A stretch of DNA of 7,586 nucleotides from assembly GCA_025774735.1 (NCBI GenBank), contig JALGZU010000248.1, forward strand, positions 1-7,586, read 5' to 3'. The notes beneath the pieces were generated by a model. That model did no database searches, had not been told where the DNA came from, and was given only the letters and a program-made list of their open reading frames with translations. Made by a program: the position numbers and the translations under genes. How positions within the stretch are numbered: the stretch's first letter is position 1; every line of letters starts with the position of its first letter. The stretch comes from a candidate division LCP-89 bacterium. GTDB lineage: Bacteria; Electryoneota; B3-LCP. Positions 1 through 6,073 of this stretch are shown one piece after another.

Positions 1-1022
1 GTGTATGCTACACCCCGGTTATCCCATTCAGTTTCCTTTGGGAAAATGGTGGCCGGTTGGGCGCTTGAATTATAGCGGATTTGTACGTGAGCCCTCATAT
101 CAGTATCAGGATCGGGAATCAACCAGTTTACCTGATCCACGATAAAAGCCCTGGAAAACAGCCGTTCGCGCGGTCCGATGGTCACCCGATTGGCTTCAGC
201 GTCGACCTTCACAACGTACCTCGGTCCCGCAAAACCCCCGCCCAATCCACGCCTCTGACCGACCGTATAGAAGGGGTAGCCGGGATGGTTCCCGATCTTT
301 TCGAGGCGGCCATTCTCTTCGGAAACGAGCTCCCCGGACTCCAATTCGGTAAAAAAACCGGGTCTCCAGGCTTTTAAAAAATCAGCGTAGTGCCCATCGG
401 GGACGAAGCAGATCTCCTGGCTGTCGGGGGTCTCGGCCGATTTCAACTTCAATTTGCCAGCGAGTTTTCGGACTTCCGGTTTCTTCAGAGATCCCAGCGG
501 CAGCAGGGTCCGATCCAGCCGATTCCGGGGAATGCCCCAGAGGGCGTACGATTGGTCCTTGGACGGATCGCTGGCGCGCAATAGTTGAATCTCATCCCCA
601 TTCCGTTCAATGCGGGCGTAGTGGCCCGTCGCCAGTTTATCGCATTCCAGCCTTTCTGCCTTTTCAAAGAGGAATCCCCACTTCAGAAAGGTGTTGCAGC
701 GGATGCATGGATTCGGGGTCCGCCCTGCCAGGTATTCCTCGACGAAATCCTCTATCACGTACTCCTTGAACTCATCCATTAAATCCAGCGAATAATGCGG
801 GATGTTCAGGGTATGGCAAACGGCCTCAGCGCGATGCAGAGCATCCAGGTTACAGCAGCCGCGATCCGTCTTGCCGGCCGACGCCACCGTCAGGTTGTCG
901 AAGAGCTTCATGGTCAGTCCGATCACCTCATAGCCCTGCTGTTTCAGCAACGCCACCGTGACGGAACTGTCCACACCACCGCTCATGGCTACGGCGACCC
1001 GCTCTTTCCCGGTCTTGTTCAT
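1..1022 (-). CDS. mnmA: tRNA-specific 2-thiouridylase MnmA (3' end cut by window edge)
   Basis: I translated this frame by hand: 340 codons stay open from the ATG at 1022 to the left edge. MnmA adenylates U34 of tRNA-Lys/Glu/Gln in the cytoplasm and replaces the 2-oxygen with sulfur. Visible motifs are the PP-loop SGGVDSS (residues 14-20), GCCNLDA (55-61), PNPCIRCN with C106 and C109 (103-110), ATGHYARI (131-138), DPSKDQSYAL (152-161), SQEICF with C205 (201-206), and YTVGQRRGLG (252-261). C109 and C205 align with the two catalytic cysteines of the family; C106 gives a CxxC pair. About 20-30 C-terminal residues of the beta-barrel are off-window. The start overlaps the hydrolase stop by one base (TGATG) with no clear Shine-Dalgarno sequence, so re-initiation by the upstream ribosome is likely. 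A cysteine desulfurase two genes upstream is the obvious sulfur donor. Confidence 0.96.
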   Translation of the reverse strand, partial: MNKTGKERVAVAMSGGVDSSVTVALLKQQGYEVIGLTMKLFDNLTVASAGKTDRGCCNLDALHRAEAVCHTLNIPHYSLDLMDEFKEYVIEDFVEEYLAGRTPNPCIRCNTFLKWGFLFEKAERLECDKLATGHYARIERNGDEIQLLRASDPSKDQSYALWGIPRNRLDRTLLPLGSLKKPEVRKLAGKLKLKSAETPDSQEICFVPDGHYADFLKAWRPGFFTELESGELVSEENGRLEKIGNHPGYPFYTVGQRRGLGGGFAGPRYVVKVDAEANRVTIGPRERLFSRAFIVDQVNWLIPDPDTDMRAHVQIRYNSSAQPATIFPKETEWDNRGVAY

Positions 1023-2026
1023 CAGAAGGGATCTGTCTGCAACAGGCCGATTCGTTCCAGCTCCTTCCAGGCTATCTCTACCATCTGATCAATGATCTCC
1101 TCCATGCCCGGCATCACGTGGGGTGCTGGCATCCAGACCAGACTTCGCGGTTCTTTCGCCGCTTCAAAAAGGGAGAGGGCGCACCTCTCGGGTATCATAT
1201 GGTCGTTCCGGGCGCTCACCTGGATGTAGTGGCCGGGCGATATGCCACCCACCAGGTTAAGCGGTTCTAACGGCTGGATCATCCAAGCTGCCAGATAGGC
1301 TGTCGGAACGGATAACCACCGTGAAGACAGATGACCGCCACGTCGCAGGTTCCATTCCAGCAGAGCCCGCAAATTTCCACCCCCCATGAAGGACATCACC
1401 GCAGCCGGACGTTCGTCCACGCCGCCCGCGTCAACTACGTAAAAGGCACCCAGCGATACGCCAAACAGGACGATGCGGTCGGGATCGACATCGCCCTGCG
1501 TTTCCAGGAAGTCGATGCACAGCCGGATCGCCTCCACCCCGTCGTACAGAGCCCGCTTGATGGCCGGAATGCTCTTGACAAATTCCAAACGCTTGTATTG
1601 CAGTTTCCCCGAATACGGATAATCAAGCGTGATGAACGCGCCCAGGCTGGCGATGTCGGGTCTTTCGGAAATGACGCGCATAGCATCCCGCCCCGTTTCC
1701 AGCCCACCCACCAGGAGAAAAGCTGGAACTTGTTCGGCCGGATCTTCGGGGACGGAATAGTAAGCGTCGAAGGCCACCGAGTGAGTCATTTTACCGACTT
1801 CCCTCCGGCCCTCGATGCGCAGTGCGCTGACAAGCACATCAGCCTTTCGCCAGGTGGATTGAATCTGGAAATCCGTTGAATCAGATCGGCGATCCTGGAA
1901 GAATTCGACCGGATCGGGCCGCTTTGAATAGAGCAGGAACCAGGCTATACCGACCATCAAGACCACACTTAAACGCCACGGCCAGAGCCGCCGCCTGGGT
2001 TCCGATTCCAGATTCGGTGTCTCCAT
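1022..2026 (-). CDS. membrane-anchored alpha/beta hydrolase, substrate unknown
   Basis: A 334-residue protein with a basic N-terminus (RRRLWPWR, residues 11-18) and one hydrophobic segment at about 19-33, suggesting a single inner-membrane anchor with the catalytic domain outside the cytoplasm. Alpha/beta-hydrolase signatures are a strand plus oxyanion-type turn FLLVGGLETGRD (103-114), the nucleophile elbow GVSLGAF with S191 (189-195), a probable acid D275 in ARNDHMIP (272-279), and a probable catalytic H303 in APHVMPG (301-307). Only family-level function (esterase, peptidase or thioesterase) can be given. The start ATG lies 31 bases after the cysteine desulfurase stop, with a weak GGGGA about 13 bases upstream. 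The stop shares a base with the mnmA start. Its place inside a sulfur-transfer module is unexplained and may be simple operon hitch-hiking. Confidence 0.85.
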   Translation of the reverse strand: METPNLESEPRRRLWPWRLSVVLMVGIAWFLLYSKRPDPVEFFQDRRSDSTDFQIQSTWRKADVLVSALRIEGRREVGKMTHSVAFDAYYSVPEDPAEQVPAFLLVGGLETGRDAMRVISERPDIASLGAFITLDYPYSGKLQYKRLEFVKSIPAIKRALYDGVEAIRLCIDFLETQGDVDPDRIVLFGVSLGAFYVVDAGGVDERPAAVMSFMGGGNLRALLEWNLRRGGHLSSRWLSVPTAYLAAWMIQPLEPLNLVGGISPGHYIQVSARNDHMIPERCALSLFEAAKEPRSLVWMPAPHVMPGMEEIIDQMVEIAWKELERIGLLQTDPF

Positions 2027-2057
2027 GATATGGCTGGATCCCCGTAAAAAAGACCAA

Positions 2058-3212
2058 TCAGAAGGACATTTGCCGCAGATTCGTCACGATTTCGGGTACG
2101 ACCCTGAGTAGATAATCAATTGCGTCTGCATCATTCTCCCGCCCTAAAGAGAACCGGATCGATCCCTGGGCGATCTCGGGAGCTATCCCCATGGACAGCA
2201 GTACATGCGAAGCGCTCGTCTGTCCCGAGCTGCACGCCGATCCCGTCGAAGCGGCGATGCCTTTCAGATCCAGCGACAAGAGCAGCGCCTCACCTTCAAC
2301 GCCTTTAAAAGAGATATTGTTCAATCCCGGCAGCCGCTTCTCAGGGTGCCCGTTCAGAGTAAGGTCGGGAAGTTTCTCCTGTAGACCGTTCCAGAGCCGG
2401 TCTCTTAGTGCTTTTAGCCGCTCTGCTTCGGATTCGAGCTCCTCTGCGCACTTTCGGGCGGCCACAGCCAGACCCACAGCACCAGGCAGATTCTCCGTTC
2501 CGGTGCGGACTTCTCTCTCCTGGTGTCCACCGAAGGTTCGGCGAGTGAGGTTTACGCCCTTGCGAGCATACAACGCTCCCACACCTTTGGGCCCGTAAAT
2601 TTTATGCCCTGAAATTGAGAGCAGGTCGGCGTTGATCGCTTCGACGTCCACCTCGATCTTACCGAACGACTGGACGGCGTCCGTATGGAAGAGAATCCTT
2701 CTCTCCCGGGCGATTTTCCCGATTTGATCGATCGGATTGATCGTTCCCGTCTCGTTATTGACGTGCATGATTGAGATGAGGACGGTCTCAGGAGTAACCG
2801 CTTCCAGCACTTCGTCGGGCTGGATCACCCCGTACCGGTCAGGACTGACGTAGGACACACGAAATCCGTTATTCTCCAAATATTCAGCCGAATCGAGAAC
2901 GGCGTGGTGTTCGATTTTGCTGGTTATGATATGGTTGCCCCGGTCCCGGTTGGCCTCCATCGCCCCGATCAAGGCGAGGTTGTCCGCTTCCGTTCCGCCG
3001 GAAGTGAAGAAGATTTCCGAAGGCTGCGCGTTCAGAATCTGTGCCAGGGTTTCCCGTGCGTCCTCCAGGATGACGCGGGCATCCCGCCCGAAGCCATGAA
3101 TGCTGCTCGGATTGCCGAAATTCTTGGTCATCACGTCGGCCATAGCTGCTGCCACGGCTGGGTCCACATATGTTGTGGCGCTATGGTCAAAGTAGTAGCG
3201 TTTCGATGTCAT
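2058..3212 (-). CDS. cysteine desulfurase, NifS/IscS-type (group I)
   Basis: A 384-residue PLP-dependent enzyme that takes sulfur from L-cysteine as an enzyme persulfide, releases alanine, and passes the sulfur to Fe-S assembly or tRNA thiolation. Family motifs in order: FDHSATTYVD (8-17), TSGGTEADN (70-78), the ring-stacking H102 in IEHHAVL (100-106), HTDAVQ with PLP-contacting D178 (176-181), SGHKIYGPKG with Schiff-base K204 (201-210), RTGTEN (236-241), and GSACSSG with catalytic C327 (324-330). The short region around the cysteine loop and overall length fit IscS/NifS rather than SufS. The start is fixed by an ATGA overlap with the rdgB stop. No IscU or IscR gene is nearby, while mnmA is two genes downstream, so tRNA thiolation is a likely job. 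Whether it is also the genome's Fe-S desulfurase cannot be told here. Confidence 0.96.
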   Translation of the reverse strand: MTSKRYYFDHSATTYVDPAVAAAMADVMTKNFGNPSSIHGFGRDARVILEDARETLAQILNAQPSEIFFTSGGTEADNLALIGAMEANRDRGNHIITSKIEHHAVLDSAEYLENNGFRVSYVSPDRYGVIQPDEVLEAVTPETVLISIMHVNNETGTINPIDQIGKIARERRILFHTDAVQSFGKIEVDVEAINADLLSISGHKIYGPKGVGALYARKGVNLTRRTFGGHQEREVRTGTENLPGAVGLAVAARKCAEELESEAERLKALRDRLWNGLQEKLPDLTLNGHPEKRLPGLNNISFKGVEGEALLLSLDLKGIAASTGSACSSGQTSASHVLLSMGIAPEIAQGSIRFSLGRENDADAIDYLLRVVPEIVTNLRQMSF

Positions 3213-3817
3213 TCTAACTCAGTCCAACTTGCACGTCGCTGTATAGATTCAACCCAGGCATCGATGGCACGACCCCGATGGGAAATTTCATTCTTTCGCT
3301 CAAGGGAGAGCTGGGCGAAGGTTTTCTCGTCCTCAGGGACGTAAAAAACGGGATCGTAGCCGAAACCGCTCTCCCCCGCGGATTCTGCACTGATCATACC
3401 GTCTATCCTCCCCTCGAAGAGTTCTGTCTTCTCGTCGTGCACGTAGGCGATCACGCAGCGGAATCTGGCGCCGCGTTGCTCTGCGGGCACTCCGGCCATC
3501 TCTTCGATCAGCTTGCGGACGTTGTCCTGGTAGGTCGCTTCAGGGCCGGCATATCTGGCCGAATAGACGCCAGGCTGACCCCCCAGCGCATCCACTTCCA
3601 GGCCGGTATCGTCCGCTATGGTGGGCAGATTAGTTAACTCGTGCAGTGTGCAGGCCTTCTTGGCGGCATTCTCCTCCAGAGTCTCGCCGTCCTCTTCCAC
3701 TTCGGGTAGACCGGGGAAGTCATCCGGAGTGACGATCTGAATGTTAAGAGAGGCGACTTTCTCTTTGATCTCCCGGAGCTTGTCCGGATTTCTCGATGCC
3801 AGTAGTACTTTCATCAT
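3209..3817 (-). CDS. rdgB: non-canonical purine NTP pyrophosphatase (XTP/dITP diphosphatase), RdgB/HAM1 family
   Basis: A 202-residue cytoplasmic enzyme hydrolysing dITP, XTP and ITP to monophosphates plus pyrophosphate, which keeps deaminated purines out of DNA and RNA. Motifs match the family: LASRNPDKLREIK (6-18), DGETLEENAAKKA (43-55), the catalytic ADDTGLEVDAL with D69/D70 (68-78), QPGVYSARYAG (81-91), SGFGYDPVF (150-158) and SHRGRA (179-184). Length is normal for the family. Two ATG codons are adjacent at the start (3817 and 3814); either is possible, and the upstream GGA is weak. The stop overlaps the next gene as ATGA, so rdgB and the cysteine desulfurase are translationally coupled. 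A hairpin lies just before the start, so rdgB may mark a new transcriptional segment. Confidence 0.96.
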   Translation of the reverse strand: MMKVLLASRNPDKLREIKEKVASLNIQIVTPDDFPGLPEVEEDGETLEENAAKKACTLHELTNLPTIADDTGLEVDALGGQPGVYSARYAGPEATYQDNVRKLIEEMAGVPAEQRGARFRCVIAYVHDEKTELFEGRIDGMISAESAGESGFGYDPVFYVPEDEKTFAQLSLERKNEISHRGRAIDAWVESIQRRASWTELE

Positions 3818-3829
3818 TCCAAAGAAAAG

Positions 3830-3857
3830 GGCAACCGGCGAGTTATCTCAGGTTGCC
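3830..3857 (-). terminator. hairpin with T-rich 3' side between BMC-P2 and rdgB (possible terminator or attenuator)
   Basis: On the minus strand GGCAACC (3857-3851) pairs perfectly with GGTTGCC (3836-3830) across 14 bases, and an inner GAG/CTC pairing can shorten the loop to ATAA. The strand continues as CTTTTCTTTGG, a pyrimidine-rich but not pure T tract. The structure ends only about 12 bases before the rdgB start. It could be a weak intrinsic terminator separating the microcompartment genes from rdgB, or an RNA element near the rdgB ribosome-binding region. It is weaker than the terminator at 7536-7568. Confidence 0.4.
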
Positions 3858-3902
3858 AAGGTGATACGACAATACGGTTAACAGATGTTTGCAGAGATAA
3901 GC

Positions 3903-4178
3903 TCACGATTCATAATATTCAACGCGATCGACGATGCCGACGATGGCAGCATCTACCGGTGTCAGCAGGGGCTCCTTGAATGGAAGCCCTGCCTCGCGAG
4001 AGGTGACGAAGAAAACGACTTCTCCTTGTCCTGCGCCCACGGAATCGACGGCGACGAGCGGATCACCCACCTTATACCCCTTCTCATCCAGGGGTTGGAT
4101 GATCTGCAATTTTCTCTTGACCAGGTGCTCGTCCTTGACTGTGGCCCAGACGGTGCCGATGACCTTGGCCAGGTTCAT
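3903..4178 (-). CDS. bacterial microcompartment vertex protein, BMC-P (EutN/CcmL), second copy
   Basis: A 91-residue EutN/CcmL-family protein. Members form pentamers that cap the vertices of polyhedral protein shells. Conserved parts are KVIGTVWATVKDEHL (5-19), PLVAVDSVGAGQGEVV (40-55) and TPVDAAIVGIVDRV (73-86). I chose the ATG at 4178 because it forms an ATGA overlap with the stop of the first copy and has GGGAGGAGG at 4197-4189, 10 bases upstream. The longer frame from a GTG at 4199 would translate that ribosome-binding site into a non-homologous GGGAEA extension. Roughly 40% identity by eye with the upstream copy points to tandem duplication and divergence. It lacks the GSSAR segment and carries SREAG there instead. 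No BMC-H or BMC-T hexamer gene is in the window. Confidence 0.92.
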   Translation of the reverse strand: MNLAKVIGTVWATVKDEHLVKRKLQIIQPLDEKGYKVGDPLVAVDSVGAGQGEVVFFVTSREAGLPFKEPLLTPVDAAIVGIVDRVEYYES

Positions 4179-4477
4179 CGCTTCAGCGCCTCCTCCCACT
4201 CGGATTCGGGCACTTCGACGTCCAGGCGGTCGACGATGGCCATAATGACGGCGTCCACCGGCTTGTCCTTGGTCAACCAGGTCATGCGGGCCGACGAACC
4301 CTGCGCGATGAGTACTATCTCACCGGCGCCGGCGCCGACGCTGTCCACCGCCACGACGAAGTTGTTCAGCGGCTTGTAATCCAGGTCCACCGCCCGGACG
4401 AATTGGAATTTCATCCCTTCCAGCTTCTCGTCCTTGCGCGTCGCCCAGACGGTACCGATTACGCGGCCCAAGATCAT
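4175..4477 (-). CDS. bacterial microcompartment vertex protein, BMC-P (EutN/CcmL), first copy
   Basis: A 100-residue EutN/CcmL-family pentamer subunit. Visible family sequence: GRVIGTVWATRKDEKLEG (4-21), VVAVDSVGAGAGEIVL (41-56), QGSSARMT (59-66) and KPVDAVIMAIVDRL (72-85). A charged C-terminal tail, EVPESEWEEALKR (88-100), extends past the usual core end and looks like a short amphipathic helix. Such tails could mediate shell or cargo contacts, but that is inference. Start ATG at 4477 has GAGGG five bases upstream (4487-4483). Its stop overlaps the start of the second copy as ATGA, so the two are made in a coupled way and may form different vertices of one shell. A protein of this fold acting outside a microcompartment cannot be excluded, since shell hexamer genes are not seen here. 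Confidence 0.94.
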   Translation of the reverse strand: MILGRVIGTVWATRKDEKLEGMKFQFVRAVDLDYKPLNNFVVAVDSVGAGAGEIVLIAQGSSARMTWLTKDKPVDAVIMAIVDRLDVEVPESEWEEALKR

Positions 4478-4541
4478 CAGATCCCTCGTGCTTTAGGTAA
4501 CAAGATAATGGAACTTTTTAGACTCAGGTGCGAATCCTACC

Positions 4542-4658
4542 CTACCACCACACCTGGACACCGTCTTCTATGGTGAAGATCCGCTCTTCTTTGTCGGAAT
4601 CCTCCTCAACCAACCAGTAGAGGCAGCCTGATAGGACGTTTTGAAAAACGAGCAGCCG
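4542..4658 (-). other. out-of-frame remnant of the transglutaminase-like protein C-terminus
   Basis: Read one base off the frame of the gene at 4568-6055, this stretch encodes about 38 residues, including LLVFQNVLSGCLYWLVEE and ending ERIFTIEDGVQVWW before a TAG at 4544-4542. It looks like a genuine protein tail, with a hydrophobic strand pattern and an aromatic end, and it resembles the C-terminal tails I recall from this transglutaminase-like family. The in-frame product instead ends in low-complexity residues (RRIPTKKSGSSP). The best reading is a deletion that shifted the frame near 4660. It also looks shortened, because the segment normally found between the FYW-D-G strand and the LVF-NV strand is missing. 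Confidence 0.6.
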
Positions 4659-6055
4659 TCCAGCCAGTAGAACAGTTCGTACTCTTCCCCGGCGGTCAAG
4701 GGCTTTGTCTTGTAGGCAACTGTCGATATTTCTTCGACGGTGAGCGTTCTCATCGCGCTGCCGTCTGAAAGCAGGGTTTTCTGTTTACCATCCGCAGAGA
4801 GGATAAAGGGATGACCGTATGGTACGATCTCTTCGTCAATATACAATGCCGGTAAGTAGGCGATATCCGCAACCATACCGGTGAAAACCGCGCCTCCACC
4901 CACAATTCGCCCCCAATGAACCGGTTTCCATTCACCGGAATTGAAGACACAGATGTAGGCGATGTCCACCGTGTCCGGCACCGCCTTATTGAAGTTAATG
5001 GGCACATCGATCACATCGGTGTACTCTGCCGTGACGTCGACGAAGTTTTTACCAGCAAGCCAGCGTGGCAGTTTCTCCTGTTTCCTGTCCTGGAATACGA
5101 GGTTTCCTTCCTGTTTGCCGAACATCTTGCGGTAGATTTTGGCGAATTTGTACGACAGCTTGTAATGCCCCGGATTGCTCTCCGCCCCCATGAAAGGAAT
5201 TGCTCTCCCGTCTGGTGTCACGATGGCGTTCCAGGCGTGGTTGTTCCCGGTATTGGCCCAGTAGGGCGTGTAATCGCTGGTCACCGCGATGCCGTTGGCT
5301 CGCAGAGCGTAGATAGTCAGATTGGTCATGTCCTCGCAACGCCCCATACCGTTTTCCTGCATCTCCGACAGTCCCTGATCCGTGGGGTGAAGGTAGAAGC
5401 GAGAATCGAAGGTAAACCATGACATGACATCGTCGTTGATCAGAGCAGCCGCAGCGATGGGATCGGAAGGATCGGAGAGGTTATCTTCAAGATGGCTGTA
5501 CTTATCGAAGAATGAACGCCGCCAGGGTTCGAGGGGCTCATTGCTGCCCCGGTAAGGCAAGACGTAGTTGCAGAACTGTTCAAAAGTGAGTTGTTTCGCC
5601 CAGGGCTTTTCCCGCCAGGCTTTGAAAGCGTAGTTGATCTGTTCTATGAGGTAATCCGAGGTGATCGTCGCGACATCCAGGATTTTATCAGCCTTTTCGA
5701 AATCCAGCTCACCCCGCTCCTTCTCAATAGCCTTACAGACGGCGAGCAGACTGTCAAAATCGGGATACGCCAGGACATCGAGGGCGATCTCGCCGCCGCT
5801 GCTGTCCAGCAACGCGTAGGTGACATAAGAATGATTTCCCATATTGGACAGCAGAAAATACACCGCTTCCTGTTTAAGAGAATCACCCTGAGACTCATAA
5901 TGGGTTAATACCCCTTCAAGTTCGGCGCGATTATCACCGGCGCTATCGAGAGTTTCGAGTACTGCAGCAGGATAATCTGCAGCAAGCGTATAGACGGTAC
6001 TGTAGGTTGAGCAGATCAGAAACGCCAGAAACCATATGGATGGGAGAGTCTTCAC
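4568..6055 (-). CDS. exported transglutaminase-like domain protein, C-terminus frameshifted
   Basis: A 495-residue product. It has an N-terminal signal peptide (MKT, then a hydrophobic run at residues 4-24, with probable cleavage near A25-A26; the cysteine at 15 lacks a proper lipobox), so it should act in the periplasm or at the surface. A helical region is followed by a transglutaminase-like core with C240 in GMGRCEDMTNL (236-246) and H273 in NNHAWNA (271-277); the third catalytic residue is unclear. From about 340 the sequence is beta-rich (DIAYICVF 364-371, GEWKPVHWG 374-382, DIAYLPALYI 397-406). The fold covers cysteine proteases and amidases as well as cross-linkers, so the reaction is unknown. 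The start is GTG, with AAAGGA about 14 bases upstream and 18 bases after deoB; no in-frame ATG exists near by. The last ~30 in-frame residues are an artefact of a frameshift. Confidence 0.82.
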   Translation of the reverse strand: MKTLPSIWFLAFLICSTYSTVYTLAADYPAAVLETLDSAGDNRAELEGVLTHYESQGDSLKQEAVYFLLSNMGNHSYVTYALLDSSGGEIALDVLAYPDFDSLLAVCKAIEKERGELDFEKADKILDVATITSDYLIEQINYAFKAWREKPWAKQLTFEQFCNYVLPYRGSNEPLEPWRRSFFDKYSHLEDNLSDPSDPIAAAALINDDVMSWFTFDSRFYLHPTDQGLSEMQENGMGRCEDMTNLTIYALRANGIAVTSDYTPYWANTGNNHAWNAIVTPDGRAIPFMGAESNPGHYKLSYKFAKIYRKMFGKQEGNLVFQDRKQEKLPRWLAGKNFVDVTAEYTDVIDVPINFNKAVPDTVDIAYICVFNSGEWKPVHWGRIVGGGAVFTGMVADIAYLPALYIDEEIVPYGHPFILSADGKQKTLLSDGSAMRTLTVEEISTVAYKTKPLTAGEEYELFYWLDGCSFFKTSYQAASTGWLRRIPTKKSGSSP

Positions 6056-6073
6056 AACTTATTCTGTCGTCCT

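Noticed and set aside
351..357. Seven-base A run on the plus strand (T run in mnmA), a possible slippage or frameshift site.
   Set aside because: The reading frame is continuous through it, with family motifs both before (SQEICF) and after (YTVGQRRGLG).
1331..1879. 182-codon open frame on the plus strand opposite the alpha/beta hydrolase.
   Set aside because: It lies wholly antisense to a gene with clear catalytic motifs, shows no recognisable domain and has no convincing ribosome-binding site; long antisense frames are expected at this base composition.
2043..2048. Run of six T on the minus strand in the gap between the cysteine desulfurase and the hydrolase.
   Set aside because: No GC-rich stem precedes it, so it does not form an intrinsic terminator.
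4179..4199. GTG at 4199 as an earlier start for the second BMC-P protein.
   Set aside because: The added residues are encoded by the ribosome-binding site GGGAGGAGG itself, and the ATG at 4178 gives the standard family N-terminus with an ATGA overlap.
3885..4379. 164-codon plus-strand frame opposite the two BMC-P genes.
   Set aside because: Antisense shadow of two genes with strong family motifs; the translation is low-complexity and not protein-like.
4525..4556. Inverted repeat CAGGTG/CACCTG around a 20-base loop after the transglutaminase-like gene.
   Set aside because: The stem is only six base pairs with a long loop, it overlaps the out-of-frame tail, and the minus strand continues with AAAAAG rather than a T tract, so it is not a convincing terminator.
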